A DNA stretch of 22,714 nt from an uncultured Clostridia bacterium (GTDB taxonomy: Bacteria > Bacillota > Clostridia > Oscillospirales > CAG-272). Below the pieces are notes generated by a model. It ran no database searches, had not been told where the DNA came from, and saw only the letters and a list, made by a program, of their open reading frames with translations. A program made the translations under genes and the position numbers. Shown here piece after piece: positions 6,031 to 14,023 of the stretch (within the stretch, counting starts at the first letter, position 1; each line of letters begins with the position of its first letter). The stretch covers positions 1-22,714 of the forward strand of contig CAJGCF010000019.1 in NCBI GenBank assembly GCA_904501865.1. The letters run 5' to 3'.

Positions 6031-7695
6031 TTAGATCACTAAATAAGCCCCCAACATCTGTTTGTTGTTATCCTTGTCAAAGGTTAAATAGCCTTGTCTG
6101 ATAGCTTCTTCCAAGACCGCGCCGCGCATTGAAAAAATGTTAACGCAAGCGTGATCGATTTGAAATTCATCCTCTTTCAAGAATTCGGGAATTTCTTTAT
6201 AAATCTGTTCTCGGCAGAACAAATAGTGACGAGTCGCTATTTCCGTTGCTTTATGGCGAAGCGCCTCAAATTGTTCTCGTATCTCCTTTGGCATTTTGCT
6301 TGATTTGTTTTTGCGCATAACCATAATGGCGGGAATATAACCATCATCAGTCTTTTTGATATATCCATAAGATTCTAATCTGTTTAGAATAGACTTATCA
6401 ATATCTGCGCTCTTGCCCTCGGCAACCGCAACCATTGCTTGCCCGTCCGCATAGGTAAGAACCGGTGGTGTGCGATTTTCAATTCCGCAATACTTGAAGC
6501 GGAATTGACGGAACATAATTTCGGGCAAATCCTTTTCGTTGGGGCATGAAACACATCCGCTAAGACCCACATGTTTGGGCTCATCGCCGTGATGGATTTC
6601 CATACCAAGCAAATCCCATTCGCCACCATTAGGACGGATAGTATGTCCCCATGGACCAATATTAGGAACATCTTTGGCGTTTTTATTAAAAGGCTTAAGG
6701 GTATCAAAAGATACGTTATCAGCTTCGATCATAAGAAGCACCCACTTCATATCCTCATAGCTTTGATAACCTTCATGCCAATTAGGTGCATTTTTGTTTG
6801 ACCACTCAATATTATACTCCATCGTGTCAATGATCGCCTTTGTAAGCTCAGGAGCAATCCCACGCACATGTGCACAAATCTTTTCTTGTGCTTCCGCACT
6901 CACAATAAAAATGTTGGTTTCGTATTTATTGCCATTTTTCTTCATCAATGTAGCATCTACAAGTGTAGATAGTTCTTCTTCCATATACGGAAGAGCTACT
7001 CCCACCTCCATTGCAAGTTCTTCTGCCGTTGCAGGTGTTCTATATGCTGCAAGCATAATGTTTTTACTGAGAGAACGCGAAACATAAATTCCGGGTTCGC
7101 CATTTGCCCCATGTAACCCATTAACCCAAAATGCAATATTTTCGGGATTATAGCTTAATTTTCCAAATTCTCTTGCCATATCCATACCTTCTTTCAATAT
7201 TTCTCGTGCACGGAGAAGCCGTGACTTCACCGTATTTGTGGGAAGCGAGAGCGATTCTGCAATCTCACGAACATTTTTGTTTTCTATGTAATAGGCAACG
7301 ACTATATTGCGATAATCGCTCTTGATGAACGCCAACTCTCGTCGGAGCAGAGCCATTTGCTCTGTATGTATCATTTCATCAAGGATATTTTCGCTTTCGT
7401 CCTCGATCTCATAATCGCCGATATCGGAACCGGTTACCGATTCGTTTCGATTATGCTTTTCTTTTGCCCATACGGAATAACGGTTGCGCGCGATCTGCCA
7501 TACCCACGCTGAAAAACTCGTTAGAATCGTACCTTTATTCAAAGCAGTGATGATCTGAAGCGCGATATCTTGTGTCAGATCTTCCGCTTCAATGTGGCTG
7601 CCGGTCTTCTTCAAGCAGAAGTAAAACAGCTTCTCCATATAATTTTCGGCAAACTCATTGATAAGCCGATCACGCATTTCGTTCGTTTCTTGCAT
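6031..7695 (-). CDS. ECF-type sigma factor with large C-terminal extension
   Basis: A 554-residue protein. Residues about 12-82 are sigma region 2 (EAEDLTQDIALQII, then FSAWVWQIARNRY), and 108-172 are sigma region 4 with helix-turn-helix (REIAESLSLPTNTVKSRLLRA). Normal ECF factors end here. This one goes on for about 380 residues: a winged-helix-like part at 220-265 (TAEELAMEVGVALPYMEEEL), a His/Cys cluster (IHHGDEPKH, then CVSC at 381-384 and Cys403), and a second wing-like part near 430-465. The extension could sense a ligand and control the sigma part in one chain; I do not recognise it. The start at 7695 has AAAGGAGG 7 nt upstream. No anti-sigma gene is adjacent. It sits between two tnpV copies. 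Confidence 0.85.
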   Translation of the reverse strand: MQETNEMRDRLINEFAENYMEKLFYFCLKKTGSHIEAEDLTQDIALQIITALNKGTILTSFSAWVWQIARNRYSVWAKEKHNRNESVTGSDIGDYEIEDESENILDEMIHTEQMALLRRELAFIKSDYRNIVVAYYIENKNVREIAESLSLPTNTVKSRLLRAREILKEGMDMAREFGKLSYNPENIAFWVNGLHGANGEPGIYVSRSLSKNIMLAAYRTPATAEELAMEVGVALPYMEEELSTLVDATLMKKNGNKYETNIFIVSAEAQEKICAHVRGIAPELTKAIIDTMEYNIEWSNKNAPNWHEGYQSYEDMKWVLLMIEADNVSFDTLKPFNKNAKDVPNIGPWGHTIRPNGGEWDLLGMEIHHGDEPKHVGLSGCVSCPNEKDLPEIMFRQFRFKYCGIENRTPPVLTYADGQAMVAVAEGKSADIDKSILNRLESYGYIKKTDDGYIPAIMVMRKNKSSKMPKEIREQFEALRHKATEIATRHYLFCREQIYKEIPEFLKEDEFQIDHACVNIFSMRGAVLEEAIRQGYLTFDKDNNKQMLGAYLVI

Positions 7696-7745
7696 TTTCT
7701 CGCCTCCTTTCATCCATATAGTGTGGCTTTTTTGAATTTGGGTGC

Positions 7746-7790
7746 ATTAGTTTATAAAATTATATCATAAAATTGTGAATTAGTCTATAA
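7746..7790 (-). promoter_or_regulatory. Sigma-factor promoter region with paired 12-bp repeats
   Basis: On the minus strand TATAAT lies at 7759-7764 but no good -35 hexamer stands 17 nt upstream. Instead two direct repeats, TTATAGACTAAT (7779-7790) and TTATAAACTAAT (7746-7757), 11 of 12 bases identical and exactly 33 bp apart, flank the -10. They suggest activator or repressor binding on one helix face, or a non-standard sigma promoter. Confidence 0.5.
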
Positions 7791-7794
7791 CAAA

Positions 7795-7831
7795 GCCGTC
7801 GATAACGACTATTTCAGTCATCATCGGCGGC
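7795..7831 (-). terminator. Long hairpin, probable terminator after TnpV copy 2
   Basis: A 16-bp stem with one mismatch and two G-U pairs (arms 7795-7810 and 7816-7831, 5-nt loop). On the minus strand it lies 22 nt beyond the tnpV stop and is followed by TTTGTTATAG, a weak T tail. Confidence 0.6.
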
Positions 7832-7853
7832 CAAAGATGTTTATTTTGTTACT

Positions 7854-8225
7854 TTATTGATAAATGATCTCCCGCAAAACGATTTCTTCCGCACTTGCTT
7901 TGATGTTGTTCATCTTGGCAACCCAATGGAGTATATCGCGAGCTTTCAAATTCTCGTCGATACCTCTTTCGGAAGCGAGGCGGGGGATGATGGTTTCAAG
8001 TATTTCGTTTGCTTCAAGGTCGATATCGTGCAACCGCGCATTTAACTTACCCTCGGTCAGCAGAGTGGTATATCTTCCGCGACGGTGGTTTTTAATATAG
8101 TCAAGATAAAACTGCCCGTACTTGCCAATTTGATAATTGGTTTGTTCGGGCAGTTTTATTTCCGGAATAAGACGCCCATTTTCTTCACGATAGGTTACAC
8201 CAAGTGTTTCATACAATGTTTTCAT
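7854..8225 (-). CDS. tnpV: TnpV family transposon-encoded protein (copy 2)
   Basis: A 123-residue protein clearly paralogous to the product of 5247-5621: shared blocks include YREENGRL, LPEQTNY, IGKYG, IDLEANE, ERGIDENLKARD, WVA.MNN and KASAEEIVLRE, about seven in ten residues overall by eye. GGAG is about 8 nt upstream of the ATG. There is no XRE or DUF6809 partner here. No convincing promoter or terminator is visible in the 121 nt between ispH-rpsA and this gene, so it may be read from the core operon upstream. The role is unknown, as for copy 1. Confidence 0.85.
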   Translation of the reverse strand: MKTLYETLGVTYREENGRLIPEIKLPEQTNYQIGKYGQFYLDYIKNHRRGRYTTLLTEGKLNARLHDIDLEANEILETIIPRLASERGIDENLKARDILHWVAKMNNIKASAEEIVLREIIYQ

Positions 8226-8346
8226 TACAGTATCTCCATTCAAATTATTATTTGCGATATACTGTATCGATTGTCTTTACCACTTGTTTTTGAAACCTTC
8301 GTTACGGCGCGTCAGCTAACGTCGGCGATGTTTTATAAATTACAAA

Positions 8347-10446
8347 TTATTCAGCATCTGCTGCAGCCTCTTCGGCTACCTCTGCAACTGTCTCAACTGC
8401 TTCCTCAGCTACCTCTTCAGCAGCCTCCTCGGGAATACCCTCCTCGAGAGCCTTTGCTTCCTCAAGAAGCGCTCTGATAGAAAGGCTTACCTTCTGCTTT
8501 TCGTCGTCGATCTCGGTGATCTTTGCGTCAACTGTCTGTCCGAGCTCAAGAACGTCAGCAGGCTTTGTGATCTTGGTCATAGCGATCTGGGAGATGTGGA
8601 TAAGTCCGTCAACTCCGTCAACGATCTCTGCGAATGCGCCAAAGGGCATCATATTCACTATCTTAACCGCAACGATATCGCCTACTGCGTAGTTGGTCTT
8701 GAATATCGTCCAGGGATTAGTGTCATCGGTCTTGTATGCGAGAGAAATTCTCTTCTTCTCTGCGTCGAAGCTCTTAACTGTAACAGTGATCTCATCACCA
8801 ACAGATACAACCTCTGCGGGAGACTTGATTCTCTTCCAGGAGAGCTCGCTGGTATGTACCATTCCGTCTACGCCGCCAAGGTCAACGAATGCGCCGAAGG
8901 ACGTAAGGCTCTTTACCTTACCTGTATACTGCTTGCCTTCCTCGATGCTTGCCCAGAACTCTGCCTCTGCCTTCTTTCTTTCCTCACGGAGAAGAACGCT
9001 GATAGAGCCCTTTGCTCTCTTATTCTCTACCTCGGTAAGTCTGAGCTTTACCTTGGTTCCTATCATTGTTGTAAGGTCAGTGCTCTTGGGAACGCCTGTC
9101 TGGCTTGCGTGTACAAATACACGAGTGGAGTCAACGAGAACGATAACGCCTACGCCGCCCTTAACTACCTCTATAACAGTTCCTTCAAGAACGTCGCCGT
9201 TCTCTTTTGCCGCTACGATCTTGCCCCAGTTCTTGTCGGAATCAACTCTCTTCTTGTCAAGAGTAGCGAATCCGTCAACGTCGCTTACGCGAACAACGAA
9301 GGCCTCTACTGCGTCACCGATCTTGAACATCTCGGTGAGCTTTGCGGAAGGATCGTCTGTGATCTTGTCAGCCTTGATGATGCCGGTTACTTTTGCGCCA
9401 ACGTCAAGCTGAATCTCGCTGTCGTTTACTGCGGTAACGTATCCGGTAACAGTATCTCCTGTATTTAAAGTTTTGAGTGATGTCTCGAGAAGCTCTGCAA
9501 AGTTTTCAGTCTTGCTCATTTTTCTTTCTACCTCCTGAATTATACTGTGCGGAGTCGATGCCCCCGCTACAATTCCCACTTTATTGTGGATAAACGGAAA
9601 ATACTGTGTCATCTCATCGGCGTTTTCTATCATAACAGTGTTGTCACATTCGGCCTTGCATATAGAATACAGCTTGGCGGAATTTGAGCTCCCTCTGCTA
9701 CCTATGACTATCATAAAATCATTGATCTTAGATAGCTTTACGGCTTCGAGTTGTCTGCTTTCCGTAACATTACATATTGTATCAAAAATTAAGGGGTTTG
9801 TATATAGTTTTTTTAAAACTTTTTTTATTTTCTCCCATTCTCCTAAATTTTGGGTAGTTTGTGCCAATGCAATTGGTGCTTTTGCGCAATCTTTCTTTAT
9901 GATTCCGCTTTCAATTTCCGCCAAAAGCTGCTCACAATTCTCAAAAACAAATATTTTTCCGTCAAATTGACTACAAAAGCCCAAAACCTCGGGATGAGTT
10001 TTACTTCCGAGCACTAAAAGAGTTCCGTCTTCATCATTATGCTCGGCCACCGTTTTGTGTATTTTGTCCACAAACACACAGGTGCAATCGATAAATGAAA
10101 AATGGGGATTTTTCGCGGCAGAGCTCTCAAGGAGAGCCTTGGTCTGCTTTGATATTCCGTGAGCCCTCACGAACACCCTAACTGGTGCGCTCTCACACGC
10201 TTCTTCCGCAAGACGCTCTATATCCTCTGCTTCGGCAACACCTACGCCCTGACTTGCAAGATAAGCATTATAAGTATCGTTGTGTATAAGCTTTCCAAGA
10301 GTGTATATCCTCTCGCCCACAACAGACTTGGCTATCTCGTCCTCAACCGCCTTTGCCGCTCTCGCCACGCCAAAGCAGAATCCCGCATTTTTGGCAACTG
10401 TTACCTGAACGTGTCCGTCGTGTCCAACTCGAGCGCTATTTTTCAC
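8347..10446 (-). CDS. ispH: Bifunctional IspH (HMBPP reductase) / ribosomal protein S1
   Basis: A 699-residue fusion. Residues about 1-308 are IspH, the 4Fe-4S enzyme that makes IPP and DMAPP in the last step of the MEP isoprenoid pathway: cluster cysteines in GFCFGV, DCTCVFVDKIH and TICNVTESRQ, the active-site loop KTHPEVLG, and the SRGSSNS substrate motif. Residues 310-699 hold four S1 RNA-binding domains (for example GKVKSLTSFGAFVDL and VNMMPFGAFAEI) and an acidic Glu/Ala tail. This fusion is known in Clostridia. The GTG start at 10446 is preferred over upstream in-frame codons because GGGAG lies 9 nt before it and it overlaps the plsC stop by 11 nt, like the junction before. An internal ribosome site at the domain border is listed separately. 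Confidence 0.92.
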   Translation of the reverse strand: MKNSARVGHDGHVQVTVAKNAGFCFGVARAAKAVEDEIAKSVVGERIYTLGKLIHNDTYNAYLASQGVGVAEAEDIERLAEEACESAPVRVFVRAHGISKQTKALLESSAAKNPHFSFIDCTCVFVDKIHKTVAEHNDEDGTLLVLGSKTHPEVLGFCSQFDGKIFVFENCEQLLAEIESGIIKKDCAKAPIALAQTTQNLGEWEKIKKVLKKLYTNPLIFDTICNVTESRQLEAVKLSKINDFMIVIGSRGSSNSAKLYSICKAECDNTVMIENADEMTQYFPFIHNKVGIVAGASTPHSIIQEVERKMSKTENFAELLETSLKTLNTGDTVTGYVTAVNDSEIQLDVGAKVTGIIKADKITDDPSAKLTEMFKIGDAVEAFVVRVSDVDGFATLDKKRVDSDKNWGKIVAAKENGDVLEGTVIEVVKGGVGVIVLVDSTRVFVHASQTGVPKSTDLTTMIGTKVKLRLTEVENKRAKGSISVLLREERKKAEAEFWASIEEGKQYTGKVKSLTSFGAFVDLGGVDGMVHTSELSWKRIKSPAEVVSVGDEITVTVKSFDAEKKRISLAYKTDDTNPWTIFKTNYAVGDIVAVKIVNMMPFGAFAEIVDGVDGLIHISQIAMTKITKPADVLELGQTVDAKITEIDDEKQKVSLSIRALLEEAKALEEGIPEEAAEEVAEEAVETVAEVAEEAAADAE
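9517..9536 (-). promoter_or_regulatory. Internal Shine-Dalgarno and ATG at the IspH/S1 border
   Basis: Within the fusion, AGGAGG (9531-9536) lies 11 nt before an in-frame ATG (9517-9519) whose product, starting MSKTENFAELLE, would be a free 390-residue S1 protein. The bases encode the linker QEVERK. A second start here would make S1 in excess over IspH. Confidence 0.6.
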
Positions 10447-11062
10447 AGCTGTTCTCTCCCAACTCACATATTTTGTTGAAGATATACTGAGAGATCCTTT
10501 TATACTCTCCCGTTGCCTCGGGATCATATTCAAGCTCCTCAAAGCTTATGGGCTTGCCTATATACACGTCAACTCGGCAGAAGGGTGTCCATTTGCGTTT
10601 TTTTGTCTTTATAAAACACGGCAAAACTGTTGCCTGCGCCTTTACCGCTATCATTGCCACGCCGTTTTTGACATCGGTCTGTCGTGGGTCCTTGCCCTTT
10701 TGTCTGTGACCTTGCGGGAATATGCCTATGCTCTTTCCTTTCTCGAGCATTTTGATTGTCTTGCGCACCGCTCCGACGTCCGCGCCACTACGGTCCACGG
10801 GATAGGCGCCAAGCGCGGCTACAAGCTTATTGAGAAGCGGTACCTTGAAGAGTTCCTTTTTAGCCATAAAATGAGGCTGTTGGAGATCTGTCGAGGCACA
10901 CAGAAACACGGGGTCGGCATTTGAGATGTGGTTGCAGACCATAATATACGGGCCCTGCGACACGTCAGGCTCATTCTCACTTCCGTGAGCCTTTATTCTG
11001 AACAGAAATCTTACTATTCCTGCCAGGTATTTTTTCACCCAGATATACGCTTTACTTTTCAA
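10436..11062 (-). CDS. plsC: 1-acyl-sn-glycerol-3-phosphate acyltransferase
   Basis: A 208-residue membrane-associated acyltransferase of phospholipid synthesis, converting lysophosphatidic acid to phosphatidic acid. The catalytic HX4D motif is NHISNADP (about residues 40-47). The third family motif, usually FPEGTR, is FPQGHR here, a substitution at the Glu thought to help bind glycerol phosphate. The start is a TTG with GGAG 8 nt upstream that overlaps the cmk stop by 11 nt; the ispH start overlaps its own stop in the same way. This cmk-plsC-ispH order is common in Clostridia. Related acyl acceptors cannot be excluded. Confidence 0.88.
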   Translation of the reverse strand: MKSKAYIWVKKYLAGIVRFLFRIKAHGSENEPDVSQGPYIMVCNHISNADPVFLCASTDLQQPHFMAKKELFKVPLLNKLVAALGAYPVDRSGADVGAVRKTIKMLEKGKSIGIFPQGHRQKGKDPRQTDVKNGVAMIAVKAQATVLPCFIKTKKRKWTPFCRVDVYIGKPISFEELEYDPEATGEYKRISQYIFNKICELGENSCEK

Positions 11063-11753
11063 CTGCTTTCACTCCCGTTTTTTCTTCTACAAATTTGATT
11101 ATATATTCGACGGACGCGTTAAAATCGCAGTCGGAGTTATCAAAGATGTGAGCGTCGTCCGCAGGCTTGAGAGGTGCCGCCGCACGCGTGGAGTCGGCGT
11201 GGTCACGTTCACGAAGCTCCTTGAGCACGTCATCAAAATTCGCCTCTATGCCCTTGCTCAAAAGCTCCTTATATCTTCTCTGTGCTCTTGCCTCATCGGA
11301 GGCGGTCATAAATATCTTGACCTCGGCATCGGGAAGTATCACGGTGCCTATGTCCCGTCCGTCCATAATCACGCTGTTCTTTCTCGCAAGCTCCTTTTGA
11401 GCCTCAAGCAAAAACGCGCGGACCGACGGTACGCTTGATACCGCGGAGGCGTACATAGAGATATCGGGCTGTCTTATCTTGTCACCCAGGTCCTCGCCGT
11501 TGAGTATAACGTGCTGAGTACCGTCGATGTACTTTATTTCTATTCTTATATCGTCGAGCATAGGCGTTATCTTCTCGCTGACCTTGACGTCCTCGACAGA
11601 CAAGCCGTGCTCTCGTCCGTAATATCCCACGGTCCTATAAAGAGCTCCCGTATCGACGTAGATTATTCCAAGCCTCTTTGCCACGGCCTTGGATATAGTG
11701 GATTTGCCCGCGCCACCCGGGCCGTCTATTGCTATTGCTATTTTCTTATTCAT
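11052..11753 (-). CDS. cmk: Cytidylate kinase
   Basis: A 233-residue (d)CMP kinase that phosphorylates CMP and dCMP with ATP. The P-loop is DGPGGAGKST near the N-terminus, followed by DTGALYRT, the MDGRDIGTVILPDA nucleotide-binding segment and the RERDHADSTRAAAPLKPADDA lid region. The ATG at 11753 has GGGGAG 6 nt upstream; an in-frame start 27 nt earlier would overlap the preceding stop codon and lacks such a site. The gap from the flavoprotein gene is 23 nt; the overlap with plsC is 11 nt. Confidence 0.95.
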   Translation of the reverse strand: MNKKIAIAIDGPGGAGKSTISKAVAKRLGIIYVDTGALYRTVGYYGREHGLSVEDVKVSEKITPMLDDIRIEIKYIDGTQHVILNGEDLGDKIRQPDISMYASAVSSVPSVRAFLLEAQKELARKNSVIMDGRDIGTVILPDAEVKIFMTASDEARAQRRYKELLSKGIEANFDDVLKELRERDHADSTRAAAPLKPADDAHIFDNSDCDFNASVEYIIKFVEEKTGVKAVEK

Positions 11754-11776
11754 TTTGCACTCCCCAAAATTATGTT

Positions 11777-13036
11777 TCAATATTCTGTTGCCGCGCTCTC
11801 GCCCGCAACCACGGCAGTCGAGAAAGCTATCTGGAGGTTGAAGCCCCCTGTGTATGCGTCAAGGTCGAGCACCTCCCCCGCAAAATAAAGCCCCTTGACA
11901 AGCTTTGACTCCATAGTCTTGGGGTTTATCTCGCTCAAGGACACTCCTCCCTTGGTTATTATTGCCTCGTCTATCGGTCTGAAGCGCAGAAGCGGTATCC
12001 GCAAGCACTTTATAGTCTCGAGCAAAGACCGTCTTTCCTCTCGGGTAACGGAATTGACCTTTTTTCTCGGGTCTATGCCGCAAAGCTCTACTATGGGCTC
12101 GATGGCCTTGAGCGGCAACAGGTCTCCGAGAGAATTTATAAAATCTTTGTTATTATACTTGGCAAAGTCCGAGCGGATTCGCGCGTCGAGCGCGGCGTCG
12201 TCCAGCGCGGGCTTGAGGTCGATATGCGCCTCATATACACCGCTTGCTATATCGGGAAGATGAGCTGATGCAGAAAGCACCATAGGTCCTGTCATTCCGA
12301 AATGCGTAAACATCATCTCACCGAAATCCTCGTAAACTATCTTGCCGTTATCTCTCCGAGCTATCCTCATAGCCACGTTCTTAAGAGAAAGTCCCTGCAT
12401 TCTTTGACAGAGATTGCCCTCGGTCACTATTGGAACCAGCGATGGTCTGAGCTCTGTAACGGTATGTCCCGCGCGAAGCGCAAAGGTGTATCCGTCTCCA
12501 TCCGAGCCCGTCACGGAATATGAGCGACCGCCCGTGCAAACTATTACCGCATCGGCGGGAATTGTTCCCCCCGCGGTGACGACTCCCGCAACTTGAGCGT
12601 CACTTATATCCACGCCCGTAACGCGAGTATGCTTTATCTCAACTCCTAAGTCACGGCATCTGTCCGATAGCGCGCGGACTATATCAGACGCCTTATCAGA
12701 CTTCGGAAAAACTCTTTTTCCTCTTTCCACCTTAAGCGGAACTCCACATTCTTCAAAGAAATCCTTTGTATCAGCGGTTGAAAATCTATTGAGCGCGGCA
12801 TACAGAAATCGGGGATTTGTAGGCACGTTCTGCAAAAACTCCTCCGTACCGCAATCGTTTGTGACGTTGCATCTTCCCTTGCCTGTGATGCGGAGCTTTT
12901 TACCGAGCCTCTCGTTCCTCTCAAGCAGAGTTACCGAAGCCCCCATACTTGCCGCGTGTATAGCCGCCATCATTCCCGCCGCTCCGCCGCCTATTACGGC
13001 AACACGGCGCGGTGTGTATATATCGTCTTGTGTCAT
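11777..13036 (-). CDS. HI0933/BaiN-family FAD-dependent oxidoreductase
   Basis: A 419-residue flavoprotein. The N-terminal Rossmann fold GGGAAGMMAAIHAA continues to the family motif KLRITGKGRCNVTN (about residues 46-59), and the C-terminus has GLYFAGEVLDLDAYTGGFNL, the second FAD contact. Members are often annotated BaiN or YtfN-like; BaiN is linked to bile-acid steps in some gut Clostridia, but the family is widespread and most members have unknown substrates, so I give no symbol. The ATG is 12 nt after the rpiR-type gene stop, with GGAG 7 nt upstream. It is a fixed neighbour of cmk in many Clostridia, suggesting a housekeeping role. Confidence 0.9.
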   Translation of the reverse strand: MTQDDIYTPRRVAVIGGGAAGMMAAIHAASMGASVTLLERNERLGKKLRITGKGRCNVTNDCGTEEFLQNVPTNPRFLYAALNRFSTADTKDFFEECGVPLKVERGKRVFPKSDKASDIVRALSDRCRDLGVEIKHTRVTGVDISDAQVAGVVTAGGTIPADAVIVCTGGRSYSVTGSDGDGYTFALRAGHTVTELRPSLVPIVTEGNLCQRMQGLSLKNVAMRIARRDNGKIVYEDFGEMMFTHFGMTGPMVLSASAHLPDIASGVYEAHIDLKPALDDAALDARIRSDFAKYNNKDFINSLGDLLPLKAIEPIVELCGIDPRKKVNSVTREERRSLLETIKCLRIPLLRFRPIDEAIITKGGVSLSEINPKTMESKLVKGLYFAGEVLDLDAYTGGFNLQIAFSTAVVAGESAATEY

Positions 13037-13048
13037 TTCACAACTCCG

Positions 13049-13912
13049 TCAGCTTCTGGATTTGTCGTAGACGTTGTACTCGTCCCAAACAGTTTCAAGT
13101 CTGTGCAATCTCTCGGCAAATCTGTCTCCGCACTCTCTTGACACGGCGACGATAAGAGCGTTTATAACAGACATAGGCGCGACGAGAGAATCGGCAAAGG
13201 ACGCCATATCACTCTGTGCCACAAGAAGCTGGCTGGCATAAGGAGCTATGGGAGAGCCCTCACTATCCGTGATAGCTATGACGTTGGCTCCACGGCTCTG
13301 AGCATACTCTACGCCGTTTATTATACTCTTGGAATATCTTGGGAAGCTTATGGCTATCACCGTATCGTCTTCTCCAACACTCATCATCTGTTCAAATGTC
13401 TCACTGCCCGAGGTGGTCTGCACCAGCCTCACGTTATCGGATATCATTCTAAAGCTATAATTCAGGAATCCCGCAAGGTAGGACGAGCCTCTCATTCCAA
13501 GTATATAGACCGTCTTTGCGTCAACTATTGCGCTGACCGCCTTAGCAAAGGCATCTCTGTCTATTCCGTCAAGCGTCTTTTTTATCTTCTCTATATCGGA
13601 ATAAAGCACCTTTTCAAGCACGTCGGCGTCGCCTATGAGGTTATTTGTGACCTCAATACGCTGGACCGCAGTCAGCTTTGCGCGAACAAGCTCGAGCAAT
13701 GCCTTTCTGAACTCGGGATATCCCTCGAATCCAAACTCCATAACAAAACGTACCACCGTCGACTCCGAGACCCCGACCTCCTGTCCGAGCCTTGCCGCAG
13801 TCATATACGCCGCCTTGTCATAGTGCTCCTTTATGAAGCTTGCTATCTGTCTCTGTCCCTTGGAAAATTTAGCCGAATTTTCCTCAATGAGCTTCAAGAT
13901 GTCTTTTCTCAA
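13049..13912 (-). CDS. MurR/RpiR family transcriptional regulator
   Basis: A 287-residue regulator: N-terminal HTH domain (about residues 1-75, with AARLGQEVGVSESTVVRFVMEFGF) and a C-terminal SIS sugar-phosphate domain (about 115-250, with YILGMRGSSYLAGF and DTVIAISFPRYS). Such proteins sense phosphosugars. A TTG start at 13912 is preferred: GGGGAGG lies 8 nt upstream, whereas the in-frame GTG at 13945 lies only 8 nt from the -10 box with no ribosome site. It leads the operon with the flavoprotein, cmk, plsC and ispH-rpsA. A perfect palindrome overlaps the -35, consistent with self-regulation. The ligand is unknown. Confidence 0.9.
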   Translation of the reverse strand: MRKDILKLIEENSAKFSKGQRQIASFIKEHYDKAAYMTAARLGQEVGVSESTVVRFVMEFGFEGYPEFRKALLELVRAKLTAVQRIEVTNNLIGDADVLEKVLYSDIEKIKKTLDGIDRDAFAKAVSAIVDAKTVYILGMRGSSYLAGFLNYSFRMISDNVRLVQTTSGSETFEQMMSVGEDDTVIAISFPRYSKSIINGVEYAQSRGANVIAITDSEGSPIAPYASQLLVAQSDMASFADSLVAPMSVINALIVAVSRECGDRFAERLHRLETVWDEYNVYDKSRS

Positions 13913-13952
13913 TTTGGGTTCCTCCCCATTAAAATAGGATAACACATCTTAC

Positions 13953-13981
13953 ATTATAAACTTTTTTTCAAAGATTGTCAA
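13953..13981 (-). promoter_or_regulatory. Promoter of the rpiR-baiN-cmk-plsC-ispH operon
   Basis: Minus-strand TTGACA (13976-13981) and TATAAT (13953-13958) with a 17-nt spacer, a full consensus match. Confidence 0.92.
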
Positions 13982-13985
13982 TCTT
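13971..13985 (-). promoter_or_regulatory. Palindrome over the -35 of the rpiR-type operon
   Basis: AAGATTGTCAATCTT is a perfect inverted repeat of two 7-bp arms around one central base and covers the whole -35 hexamer. It is a good operator candidate for the RpiR-type protein made by the next gene; that link is inference. Confidence 0.55.
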
Positions 13986-14023
13986 AAAAAAATCATATTT
14001 GAGCATATTTTTGTCTTTTGTGT

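Noticed and set aside
8226..8346. Terminator expected after ispH-rpsA
   Set aside because: Only a weak CGTTA/TAACG stem without a T tract is present, so none is called.
8596..9468. Long plus-strand open frame of 290 codons opposite the S1 domains
   Set aside because: It is antisense to a clearly conserved gene, lacks a ribosome site and gives a Cys/Leu-rich product with no domain pattern.
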